Source: Candidatus Atribacteria bacterium | GTDB taxonomy: Bacteria > Atribacterota > JS1 > SB-45 > 34-128 | Direction: 5' to 3' | Assembly: GCA_003451675.1 (NCBI GenBank) | Contig: DMCY01000049.1 | Coordinates: 1 to 8,943 of the forward strand | Length of the DNA: 8,943 bases | In this document: positions 1 through 7,403 of the stretch, in pieces | Layout of the letters: each line of letters begins with the position of its first letter | How positions within the stretch are numbered: the stretch's first letter is position 1 | Made by a program: the position numbers and the translations under genes | The notes under the pieces: generated by a model | Databases searched by the model: none | Told to the model about the DNA's origin: nothing | The model's input: the letters and a program-made list of their open reading frames with translations, nothing else

Positions 1-50
1 CAGTTAAAAAAAATATAAGAAAGAAGATTAAGATGTATTATCATAACCTA

Positions 51-109
51 AATAAAATAAGGGCAATTGTGCTTATTGGTAAAAACCATAAGTCTTAATA
101 AAATAAGGG
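51..109. repeat. 13-bp direct repeat in the leader of the cluster
   Basis: The string AATAAAATAAGGG occurs at 51-63 and again at 97-109, a spacing of 46 bp. Both copies are upstream of the first gene. The AT-rich part could recur by chance, but the shared GGG end makes chance less likely. It could be a binding-site pair or the remnant of an intergenic repeat. No function can be read from the sequence. Confidence 0.4.
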
Positions 110-160
110 GTAGGTCTACCCGAAACCAGAGGAAATTTTTTCACCAAAGAAAACTACCCC
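107..160. repeat. Inverted repeats GGGGTAG / CTACCC(C) upstream of the first gene
   Basis: GGGTAG at 108-113 is followed two bases later by its exact reverse complement CTACCC at 116-121, a compact palindrome. A second complement, CTACCCC at 154-160, can pair with GGGGTAG at 107-113, so two mutually exclusive stems are possible. These are GC-rich islands in very AT-rich surroundings. The short hairpin is not directly followed by a T run (a T6 tract lies at about 135-141), so it is not a convincing intrinsic terminator. It could be an operator or the tail of the upstream transcription unit. Confidence 0.35.
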
Positions 161-194
161 CAAAAGGTTGACACAGACGATACTTTCTTTTGTT

Positions 195-223
195 TTTACT
201 TCTTATTATAAATATGCTAAAAT
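195..223 (+). promoter_or_regulatory. Candidate sigma-70-type promoter with extended -10
   Basis: TTTACT (195-200) resembles a -35 box. After a 17-bp spacer comes TAAAAT (218-223) as a -10 box, preceded by TG at 215-216, giving the extended -10 form TGCTAAAAT. Transcription would start near 230, about 40 bp before the GTG at 270 proposed here as the true start of the DUF5693 gene. In an AT-rich genome such boxes also arise by chance. The 17-bp spacing, the TG element and agreement with the ribosome binding site just downstream raise its weight. Confidence 0.45.
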
Positions 224-269
224 ATTTTCAGTTTATCAGATATCAAATGAAGGTAAAGGAAATATTATT

Positions 270-2282
270 GTGCCTAAAAAATCTTATTTAATTTTGATTT
301 TTTTTATTATCACTGCTTTAGCAGTTGCCGGGATTATAACTTATAATCGTTCTAAATTGGAGAGTAATTTCAAGCAAGTAGAATTGGTAATGAGCCTGAA
401 TGAATTGAAAGAATTATCTTATCAGGAAGGTTATGATGAAATTGAACTGCTGGCTAAAATAAAAAACTCCGGGATTAATTCCATAGCTGTTCATGAAGAT
501 ACCCTGGAAAGCCTTGCTTTGTCCGGGAAGATACTCTATTTTTCCGATAAAGAACTTAATAAATTAAATTTCTTCATAAAATCAATCGACCCCTTTAGAA
601 AATTACAACCTTCACCGGGGGAAGCTTATATTATATTCAATGATAAAAATGATTATCTTCGTATAAAGGAGAATTTACAAAGACAATTGGGCGAAGATTT
701 AATAAGAGATCTTGGTTTCCTTCCTTATACGGGTTTAAAAGTGAAAGGGAGCGAGGAAAAGCTTGCTGATTTAGGTTTGGGATTTTCAGAAGAAGATATT
801 GAGTTAGTAAGAAATTTGGGCTTTCAGGTCATTTTACGTTTCAAAAACTTCCCTCAAGTAAATAAGGAAGATATAGAGTTCAAGTTTAAAGAGAGTGATA
901 GAGCAGGAAAGATTTCGGGAATAATTTTTGAGGGGGAAACAGTTTTAGGTTATCCTTCAAAAGAAAACTTAACTTATACCGCAGAACTTCTAAAAACAAA
1001 AGGATATCCCTTCGGAATTATAGAATTTGCCGGCCAAGAAGGGATCGAAACAATCGCTCATCAAGCAAGTGAATTAGCAGTTAGAGTTCATAGCATTACC
1101 AAAGAAGAAATGGAAATTATTTCTAAACAGAAAGCCACAGAAAGATGGATTAGAGCAGCTAAGGAAAGAAAGGTGAGAATCTTTTATATCAAGCCTTTTA
1201 TGAAATCTAACTCTAATCTTATTGAGGACAATGTATCGTATATCAGAACTATAACAGAAGAGTTGAAAGCGAATGGTTTTAACACGGGAAGAGCTAGTAT
1301 TCTTTCTGTTCCCTATCAGGCACCAAAAATATTTATTCTCTTACTAATCCTGGGAGTTATTTCTGGGGGATTAATCCTCTTAAAAAATGTCTTCAACCTA
1401 AAAAAATATCAAGAATATTCTCTGTTATTATTAGGAATCTTATTTTCTCTACTCCTCCTCTTTTTAAATCGAGAAATATTTTTAATAAAGTTAATGGCTT
1501 TACTGACAGCTCTAATATTTCCCACTTTGGCTATCATTAATAACCAAAAGTATTTTTTGGGAAATAATAATTCTAAATTTAAAGATGCCCAAGATATTCC
1601 TGAAAACTATCCCAGCTTTATTTTGATGATAAAACAAATTTTAATCGGATTTTTCAGGATAATTTTAATTACTTTATCTGGTGCTATGTTGATAGCAGCT
1701 TTATTAAGCAATAATAAATTTATGTTGGGGATAGAGCAGTTTAACGGAATAAAGATTTCTTATCTGGTCCCACTTTTTTTAGTCCTAATAATAATGTGGT
1801 TAAAGGTGAATAAGGGCAAATTAATGATTTTAGAAAATATCAAGAAGCCCATCCTGATTGAACATGTAATTATAATGATGTTCTTTGCGGTATTCTTGGT
1901 AATTTATATTTCTCGTTCAGGGAATTTTTCTTTTCTCCCCGTTTTGGATATTGAGGAGAAGATAAGAATTTTCTTAGAAAAGACTTTAATTGCCCGACCC
2001 AGAAACAAAGAATTTTTAATAGGTTATCCCGCTCTATTATTGGTGATGAGTATGAACTACTTAAAAATAAAAGAATTTAAGATTCCGATAATTATTATCG
2101 GGACTATTGGCCCGGTTACTTTAATTAATACCTTTTGTCATATTCACACTCCCTTTTTATTTTCGATGCTACGAACTTTTAACGGGGTATGGTTAGGTTT
2201 AGCATTAGGATTAATAGCAGTTACTATATTTTATTATCTGGTAAAAATATTTAGGAAAAGAATTAATTATGAAAAAGTCTAA
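270..2282 (+). CDS. DUF5693 family polytopic membrane protein
   Basis: This protein of unknown function resembles the DUF5693 family, often found beside csaB in Bacillota. The frame is open from a TTG at 168, but the GTG at 270 is the better start. It has AAAGGA (255-260) nine bases upstream, and the protein then begins with basic residues (VPKKSY) running straight into a membrane segment at residues 6-25. The 34 extra residues of the longer form would overlap a candidate promoter. From the GTG the protein is 670 residues. Residues about 26-345 form a large, probably extracytoplasmic region with repeated strand/helix alternation (for example SIAVHED, QVILRFKN, GIIFEGE, FGIIEFAG, VRIFYIKPF), which may be barrel-like. 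About eight further hydrophobic segments follow between 352 and 660. The 3' end overlaps csaB by 14 bp. I infer a role in assembling or exporting the polysaccharide that CsaB modifies. The family call is fairly sure; the function is not known. Confidence 0.8.
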   Translation: MPKKSYLILIFFIITALAVAGIITYNRSKLESNFKQVELVMSLNELKELSYQEGYDEIELLAKIKNSGINSIAVHEDTLESLALSGKILYFSDKELNKLNFFIKSIDPFRKLQPSPGEAYIIFNDKNDYLRIKENLQRQLGEDLIRDLGFLPYTGLKVKGSEEKLADLGLGFSEEDIELVRNLGFQVILRFKNFPQVNKEDIEFKFKESDRAGKISGIIFEGETVLGYPSKENLTYTAELLKTKGYPFGIIEFAGQEGIETIAHQASELAVRVHSITKEEMEIISKQKATERWIRAAKERKVRIFYIKPFMKSNSNLIEDNVSYIRTITEELKANGFNTGRASILSVPYQAPKIFILLLILGVISGGLILLKNVFNLKKYQEYSLLLLGILFSLLLLFLNREIFLIKLMALLTALIFPTLAIINNQKYFLGNNNSKFKDAQDIPENYPSFILMIKQILIGFFRIILITLSGAMLIAALLSNNKFMLGIEQFNGIKISYLVPLFLVLIIMWLKVNKGKLMILENIKKPILIEHVIIMMFFAVFLVIYISRSGNFSFLPVLDIEEKIRIFLEKTLIARPRNKEFLIGYPALLLVMSMNYLKIKEFKIPIIIIGTIGPVTLINTFCHIHTPFLFSMLRTFNGVWLGLALGLIAVTIFYYLVKIFRKRINYEKV

Positions 2283-3405
2283 AACCATGGTAAAGATAAT
2301 GATTTCCGGTTATTATGGTTTTAATAATACCGGGGATGAAGCCATTCTTGAATCTATGGTTAGAGCCTTTAAAAAAAAGATACCCCAAGTAAAGATAGTA
2401 GTTCTTTCCCATAGTCCCTTGCAGACTTCTCAAACTTACCAGGTAAAAGCCATAAATCGACTGCACTTAATTGACATTATACGTTGTTTACGAGATACTA
2501 ATCTTTTTATTAGCGGGGGTGGGGGATTACTTCAAGATTCAACTGGAAAAGGCTGGAGCATATTATATTACCTGGGATTGATATTGATAGCAAAAATAAT
2601 TAAAGTGCCAACTATGATTTATGCCCAGGGTATCGGTCCGATTAATAAAAAGATTAATAAGGTATTAATAAAGTGGATTTTAAATAAAGTTGACATAATA
2701 ACCGTAAGAGATAATCCCTCAAAAAAATTATTGAATAATTTGGGAGTCTCAAGTTCATCAATATATGTGAATTCTGATCCCGTCTTTTTATTGAAGAAGA
2801 AAAATATTAATCATATTATAGATAATTATCCCTATATTCAGGAATTGATTAATTCAGGTGACCGTCCCTTAATTGGGGTTTCAGTTAGAGAATATAAGAG
2901 CAATGGATTGGATCCAAAAAGAATATTTGCCCAAGCAGCTGATTATTTAATTGAAAATTATAAGGCAAAAATTATTTTTCTTCCCTTTAAATTTGATGAA
3001 GATGTGCATATTAGCGAAGAGGTATTATCTTTGATGAAGAATCAGGCCGATGTATTAAAGATAAGGCTTGAGCCTGAAGAATTACTTTCTATCCTGTCTC
3101 GATTATCTCTGATGGTTGGCGTGAGACTCCATTCAATTATATTTTCCAGCATGGCTAACATTCCTTTTGTTGCTTTTGACTATGATCCTAAAGTGAAGTA
3201 TTTTGTAGAAGATTTAGGCTTATCCGAATTGTTGTTGGAAATAGATGAAGATATCTCTTTAAAAAATTTTCAAAAAAAGATAGAATATGTTAGAAAAAAT
3301 AATGATAAAATAAAAGATATTTTACTCGAAAAAGTAAATAATTTAGAGGAAAAAGCTCTTGTTAACAATGAATTAGTTTTTAAATTTTTAAACCATAACT
3401 ATTGA
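2269..3405 (+). CDS. csaB: Polysaccharide pyruvyltransferase, CsaB-like
   Basis: This enzyme family (PF04230) transfers pyruvate from phosphoenolpyruvate to a sugar of a cell-wall polysaccharide, forming a pyruvate ketal. In SLH-using bacteria the pyruvylated polymer anchors S-layer or other SLH-domain proteins. The 378-residue soluble protein shows the family hallmarks: GYYGFNNTGDEAI near residues 14-26, a glycine-rich SGGGGLLQD stretch near 80-90, YAQGIGP at 118-124, VRDNPS and SDPVFLL in the middle, and GVRLHS at 284-289 followed by VAFDYDPKV at 301-309. Length and motif order are those of full-length CsaB. The ATG at 2269 overlaps the end of the DUF5693 gene by 14 bp and has AGGA at 2253-2256, a rather long spacing that suggests translational coupling. 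An ATG at 2287 is possible but lacks a binding site. The acceptor polymer cannot be read from the sequence. Confidence 0.88.
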   Translation: MKKSKTMVKIMISGYYGFNNTGDEAILESMVRAFKKKIPQVKIVVLSHSPLQTSQTYQVKAINRLHLIDIIRCLRDTNLFISGGGGLLQDSTGKGWSILYYLGLILIAKIIKVPTMIYAQGIGPINKKINKVLIKWILNKVDIITVRDNPSKKLLNNLGVSSSSIYVNSDPVFLLKKKNINHIIDNYPYIQELINSGDRPLIGVSVREYKSNGLDPKRIFAQAADYLIENYKAKIIFLPFKFDEDVHISEEVLSLMKNQADVLKIRLEPEELLSILSRLSLMVGVRLHSIIFSSMANIPFVAFDYDPKVKYFVEDLGLSELLLEIDEDISLKNFQKKIEYVRKNNDKIKDILLEKVNNLEEKALVNNELVFKFLNHNY

Positions 3406-3419
3406 GGTTATTATTGAAT

Positions 3420-4094
3420 ATGATCAGAATGTTTCACGTATATAAAAATTATCCCAATAAAATTCAGGCATTACGGGATATCAATATCCATATAAGAAAG
3501 GGTGAATTTGTCTTTTTGGTGGGTCCTACCGGGGCAGGGAAGAGTACTTTTTTAAAATTAATTTATCGAGGGATTGTTCCTACCAAGGGACAGGTAATTG
3601 TCGATGGAATAAACATAGCTCGACTTAAAACCGCTTACATACCTTATCTAAGACGGAATATAGGCATTGTCTTTCAAGATTTTAAATTACTGTATGATAG
3701 AACGGTATATGAAAATATTTCCTTTGGTTTAAAAGCGATTGGAGCAACTAATTTTGAGATAAGGCAGCAGGTTAAGAAGGTCCTTAATTTAGTAAGGCTG
3801 GAACATAAAAAGAAAATAAAACCACATTTATTATCTGGAGGAGAACAGCAAAAATTATGTATTGGCCGGGCTATTGCTAACGAACCATTAATATTGCTTA
3901 CCGATGAACCAACTGGAAATTTAGATCCTTACACTTCCTGGGAGATTATGAAACTTCTATTTCATATAAACATACGGGGAACTACTATTGTAATGGCTTC
4001 CCATGATAAACTTATGATAGATAAAGCTAAGAAGCGAGTAGTGAGGCTGGAGCGAGGACGAATAATAGAAGATACGCAAAGAGGGATATATTAA
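3420..4094 (+). CDS. ftsE: Cell division ATP-binding protein FtsE
   Basis: FtsE is the cytoplasmic ATPase of the FtsEX complex, which acts at the septum to switch on peptidoglycan hydrolysis rather than to transport a substrate. All ABC ATPase motifs are intact: Walker A GPTGAGKST (35-43), Q-loop Q86, signature LSGGEQ (138-143), Walker B ILLTDE (158-163), D-loop NLD (167-169) and switch histidine H195 in ASHD. The frame opens at a TTG at 3402, but I prefer the ATG at 3420. It gives the usual FtsE beginning MIR..F.HVYK.Y and a typical length of 224 residues, and GAGGT (3404-3408) lies 11 bases upstream; a TTG at 3414 with closer spacing is also possible. It begins 14 bp after csaB and ends one base before ftsX, so FtsE and FtsX are very likely co-translated. 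Confidence 0.93.
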   Translation: MIRMFHVYKNYPNKIQALRDINIHIRKGEFVFLVGPTGAGKSTFLKLIYRGIVPTKGQVIVDGINIARLKTAYIPYLRRNIGIVFQDFKLLYDRTVYENISFGLKAIGATNFEIRQQVKKVLNLVRLEHKKKIKPHLLSGGEQQKLCIGRAIANEPLILLTDEPTGNLDPYTSWEIMKLLFHINIRGTTIVMASHDKLMIDKAKKRVVRLERGRIIEDTQRGIY

Positions 4095-4095
4095 G

Positions 4096-4980
4096 ATGAT
4101 TTTTGAGAATATGGGATTTTATTTTAAGGAGGCTTTACTTAGTTTTAGAAGAAATGCTTTAATGAGTATGGCAACAATATTAAGTATCACTACTATTTTA
4201 ATTATTGTTGGAGTGTTTCTATTAATTTCTATAAATTCCAGTCTTTTTCTAAAAAATTTAGAATCCCAATTGGAGATTGTAGTTTATTTAGAAGATAATA
4301 TTTCTAAGGCCGAGCTAAACAATTTAAAAAGTAACATCACTTCAATAGATGGAATAAAAGAAGTAAAATTTGTATCCAAAGAGGAGGCTTATCAGCGTTT
4401 ATTAAAGAGTTTAGGAGAGCAGAAAGATATACTCAGCGCTATTGAAGCAAACCCGCTTCCAGCTTCTTTCGAGATACGGGCAAAAGATCCTAAGGTGATT
4501 GGGCAAATTGCTAATCAAATTGCTAAATTAAAAAAAGTAGAAGAAGTCGAGTATGGCCAAGGGACAGTAGAGAAATTATTAAATTTTACTTATATATTTA
4601 GAAGAGCAGGAGTTTTAATATTAGCACTCTTGGTCTTTGCCTCAATTTTGATTATATCGAATATAATAAAGATTACTGTATATGCCAGAAGAAATGAAAT
4701 TGAGATAATGAGCTTAACAGGAGCTACTTCCGGGTTTATAAAATGGCCTTTTATAATTGAGGGCTTTTTACAAGGTTTTATCTCAGCAATTCTATCCGTA
4801 ATAATTCTGTATAAATTTTATTTTTTCGCCATAAATAAAGTGCATCAAGTCATTCCCTTTTTGCCATTAGTGGTGGGCAATATGGATTTATTGCCTATAG
4901 GTATATCAATTTTGTTGTTAGGTAGTTTAGTTGGAATTTTAGGAAGTATGTTTTCGGTAGGAAAATATTTAGATGTGTAA
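4096..4980 (+). CDS. ftsX: Cell division protein FtsX
   Basis: FtsX is the membrane subunit partnering FtsE; its extracytoplasmic loop binds and controls a coiled-coil hydrolase or hydrolase activator. The 294-residue protein has the standard layout: a short cytoplasmic start, membrane segment 1 at about 24-46, an extracytoplasmic domain at about 50-165, then segments at about 170-192, 217-246 and 265-288. The conserved stretch YARRNEIEIMSLTGAT followed by WPFIIEG (between segments 2 and 3) is a hallmark of FtsX. GAGGG (about 4081-4085) lies ten bases before the ATG. The gene starts one base after the ftsE stop and its last 8 bp overlap the envC-like gene, which fits coordinated production of an FtsE-FtsX-EnvC complex. 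Confidence 0.93.
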   Translation: MIFENMGFYFKEALLSFRRNALMSMATILSITTILIIVGVFLLISINSSLFLKNLESQLEIVVYLEDNISKAELNNLKSNITSIDGIKEVKFVSKEEAYQRLLKSLGEQKDILSAIEANPLPASFEIRAKDPKVIGQIANQIAKLKKVEEVEYGQGTVEKLLNFTYIFRRAGVLILALLVFASILIISNIIKITVYARRNEIEIMSLTGATSGFIKWPFIIEGFLQGFISAILSVIILYKFYFFAINKVHQVIPFLPLVVGNMDLLPIGISILLLGSLVGILGSMFSVGKYLDV

Positions 4981-6187
4981 AAAGCGATCAGTTTTAAGAA
5001 ATAGAAAAATATTTTCTATTTTAATATTGATTTTAACCTTTATCTTATTTGTTATTTTTTTTAGCTATGGTGATAGCAGTGGGGACTACAGTAAAAAGAT
5101 AAAGGAGGAAAACCAGAGATTAAAAAAGATAGAACAACAGATTAAAAGTGTTAAAGATGAAATTAACAATCTGCAGAAAAAAGAAATTGGTTATTTAGGA
5201 GCTCTTCATAAAATTGAAAAACTTTTACAGGATACAGAGAAAGAATTGCAAGCTATCGAAAAGGATTTAGAGCTTGCCCAAAAAGAGATAAAACAAGGCG
5301 AAGATAAATTTGTCCTTGAAAAAGAAAAGCTAAAGGAAAAGACTAAGCTATTAGAAAGTAGATTAAGGGAGATCTATAAGCGCCGTCTAACTGGCTACTT
5401 GGAAATTTTATTCAACAGTGGAAACTTTTCTGATTTTCTTACCCGTTTCAGATATATAAAAAATATTTTGTCTTTAGATGCTGAAGTGATTAATGATATT
5501 CGCCAGCAAATGAAAAAAATAGAAGATCATAAAATTAACCTGGAAAATAGGGAAGAAATATTAAGTTTGTTAAAAAAAGAAGTAGAGAAAGAGAAAGAAA
5601 ATATTGAATTTTCTATTAAAGCTAAAAAATCTATAATTAATAAGATAGATTCTCAAAAAGAAGTGTATCTAAAATCTTTAAAAGAGTTAGAGCAATCTTC
5701 TCAAGAAATAAAGAGCATAATAGAAAGAATTTATAAGCAGCAGGAAGAAGATTCTAAAAAGGCTTCCCAGAAGGAAATCCCAACGATTATTCTAAAACCT
5801 AAAAAGGGAATTTTAGCCTTACCTATTCAGGGTAAATTAATTTCTAGGTATGGAAGACAAAAAAATACTGAATTTAATACTTATACCTTTAATTCTGGAA
5901 TAGATATTAGTGCTCCCCTTGGACAGGTAGTTCGGGCAGCCGGTTCAGGGGAGGTAATTTATACTGGAAATATAAAAGGATATGGGCAGATAATAATTAT
6001 AGATCATGGTGGAAGGGTTACTACTCTATATGCTCATCTTTCTAAAATTTTAGTAGATATTGGAGAAAAAGTGAAAAAGGGGCAAATTGTAGGCCAGGTG
6101 GGTGATAGTGGCGGCGTTTCTTCTACCAGGCTGCATTTTGAAGTTAGAGTAGAAGGCAAACCTACTGACCCTATGAATTGGCTATAA
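4973..6187 (+). CDS. envC: EnvC-like murein hydrolase activator (coiled coil + degenerate LytM/M23)
   Basis: The predicted 404-residue envelope protein has a signal anchor (basic residues 3-12, hydrophobic 13-32), a long charged coiled-coil region (about 39-275, rich in Lys and Glu) and a C-terminal LytM/M23 domain (about 280-404). This is the architecture of EnvC, which is recruited by FtsEX and activates cell-wall amidases. Compared with active LytM enzymes, the first zinc-ligand His of the H-x3-D motif is Asn (N307 in FNSGID), while D311 is kept. The His of YAHLSK (H355) is kept. The HxH motif reads RLH, so the first His is Arg (R386) and the last (H388) is kept. Two of five key positions are lost, so I infer an activator without hydrolase activity; E. 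coli EnvC is more fully degenerate. The ATG overlaps ftsX by 8 bp, with GTAGGA ten bases upstream. A residual peptidase remains a less likely alternative. Confidence 0.87.
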   Translation: MCKKRSVLRNRKIFSILILILTFILFVIFFSYGDSSGDYSKKIKEENQRLKKIEQQIKSVKDEINNLQKKEIGYLGALHKIEKLLQDTEKELQAIEKDLELAQKEIKQGEDKFVLEKEKLKEKTKLLESRLREIYKRRLTGYLEILFNSGNFSDFLTRFRYIKNILSLDAEVINDIRQQMKKIEDHKINLENREEILSLLKKEVEKEKENIEFSIKAKKSIINKIDSQKEVYLKSLKELEQSSQEIKSIIERIYKQQEEDSKKASQKEIPTIILKPKKGILALPIQGKLISRYGRQKNTEFNTYTFNSGIDISAPLGQVVRAAGSGEVIYTGNIKGYGQIIIIDHGGRVTTLYAHLSKILVDIGEKVKKGQIVGQVGDSGGVSSTRLHFEVRVEGKPTDPMNWL

Positions 6188-6208
6188 ATATAAATATTTT
6201 TAAGATTC

Positions 6209-6216
6209 GGCGGTGA
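6209..6216 (+). promoter_or_regulatory. Ribosome binding site that decides the ctpA start
   Basis: GGCGGTGA matches the 16S-complementary consensus GGAGGTGA at seven of eight bases and lies five bases before the TTG at 6222. The GTG at 6213, which gives a frame three codons longer, falls inside this element and has no good site of its own upstream. The TTG is therefore the more likely start. Confidence 0.6.
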
Positions 6217-6221
6217 AAAAT

Positions 6222-7403
6222 TTGATAAAGATAAAAAGAAATAAAATAATTACTTTAATTTCGATTTTTGTATTGGTTTCTATAATAAGTGGATTTATAT
6301 TTTACAATGTTCGAGCAAATAGCAAGACTTATGAAGAGGAATTATTTGCCAACTTAGAACCTTTCTTTGAAGCTTTAAATTTGATAAGATTTGAATACGT
6401 AAAGAAGGATATAGATTTAGATAAAGTTATTCAGGGGGGCATAAGAGGTATGCTTAAAGCCCTTGATGACCCCTATACTCGTTATATGGACCCTCAAGCC
6501 CTTAAAAGGGAACAGGAAGATATGTTTTTAGGTCGTTTTGGAGGATTAGGGATAATTATCTCTATAAAAGATGATCAATTAACTATAATTTCTCCCATTG
6601 AAGATACCCCAGCTTATAGAGCAGGAATAAAAGCAGGAGATAAGATAGTGGAGATTGATGAAAAATCAACAGAAGGAATGGGATTAGATGAAGCAGTTAA
6701 TATTTTAAGGGGAGAGAAAGGAACCGAAGTTACCTTAGGAATTAAAAGAGAAAATGTAGAGGAACTTTTAGAAATTGCCATAATCCGAGATATAATCGAA
6801 GTTAAAGCGATAAAAAAGGAGGTAATGGGTAGAGATAATAACATTGGTTATATCAGGATTACTACTTTTAATATAAATACTGAACCTGAATTAGAAGAAG
6901 TCTTAAATGAATTTAAAAAAGATAGTGATATTCAGGGGATTATTCTTGATTTACGCAATAATCCAGGTGGATTATTGGATAGTGCAATAGAGGTAGCCAG
7001 TAAATTTATAAAAGAAGGGCCGCTTGTCCATATCAAAGATAGAGATGGGATAGTAGCTACTATAGAATCTAAAGGAAACAAATATCCTGAATGGCCTTTA
7101 TTCGTGTTGGTTAATGAGGGTAGTGCGAGTGCTTCGGAAATTGTAGCTGGAGCGATTCAGGATTCTGGAAGAGGTAAGTTGTTGGGGGAAAAAACATTTG
7201 GCAAGGGAGTAGTTCAGCAAGTCTTTAATCTATCTGATAGCTCAGGGATTGCTATTACCACTTCTGAATATTTTACCCCTAGCGAGCGTTCTATAAATCA
7301 TATTGGGATTGAACCAGATATATTAGTAGAACCAGCAGAAGATAGTGAACAGGATATGCAATTAAATAAGGCTATACAGTTGTTGGAGGAGGAATTGAGA
7401 TAG
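6222..7403 (+). CDS. ctpA: Carboxy-terminal processing protease CtpA (S41 family)
   Basis: CtpA is a serine protease with a Ser-Lys dyad that acts outside the cytoplasmic membrane and cleaves proteins near their C termini; relatives regulate envelope hydrolases or signalling proteins. The 393-residue form from TTG 6222 (396 from GTG 6213) has a membrane anchor at about 9-28, an N-terminal helical part containing GMLKALDDPYTRYMDP, a PDZ domain at about 107-175 beginning GGLGIII, and the S41 core with LRNNPGGLLDSAIEVA. By alignment with the known dyad spacing of 25 residues, the nucleophile is the middle Ser of GSASASEI (S303) and the base is Lys of FGKG (K328), with an Asp 11 residues after the Ser also conserved. 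The enzyme appears intact. It starts 34 bp after the envC-like gene with no terminator between, so it is probably in the same transcript. Its substrate is unknown; the EnvC-like protein or an amidase is plausible. Confidence 0.92.
   Translation: MIKIKRNKIITLISIFVLVSIISGFIFYNVRANSKTYEEELFANLEPFFEALNLIRFEYVKKDIDLDKVIQGGIRGMLKALDDPYTRYMDPQALKREQEDMFLGRFGGLGIIISIKDDQLTIISPIEDTPAYRAGIKAGDKIVEIDEKSTEGMGLDEAVNILRGEKGTEVTLGIKRENVEELLEIAIIRDIIEVKAIKKEVMGRDNNIGYIRITTFNINTEPELEEVLNEFKKDSDIQGIILDLRNNPGGLLDSAIEVASKFIKEGPLVHIKDRDGIVATIESKGNKYPEWPLFVLVNEGSASASEIVAGAIQDSGRGKLLGEKTFGKGVVQQVFNLSDSSGIAITTSEYFTPSERSINHIGIEPDILVEPAEDSEQDMQLNKAIQLLEEELR

Noticed and set aside
168..173. TTGACA as a perfect -35 box
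   Set aside because: At 16-18 bp downstream the sequence is T-rich (TGTTTT and similar) with no -10-like hexamer; the pair at 195-200 and 218-223 is better.
2263..2466. Open frame of 67 codons on the - strand over the csaB start
   Set aside because: It lies wholly within well-supported csaB and DUF5693 coding sequence, has no recognisable domain and is explained as a shadow frame.
6614..6844. Open frame of 76 codons on the - strand inside ctpA
   Set aside because: It covers the PDZ-coding part of ctpA; its Ser/Ile-rich composition is typical of an antisense shadow of a Lys/Asp/Glu-rich gene.
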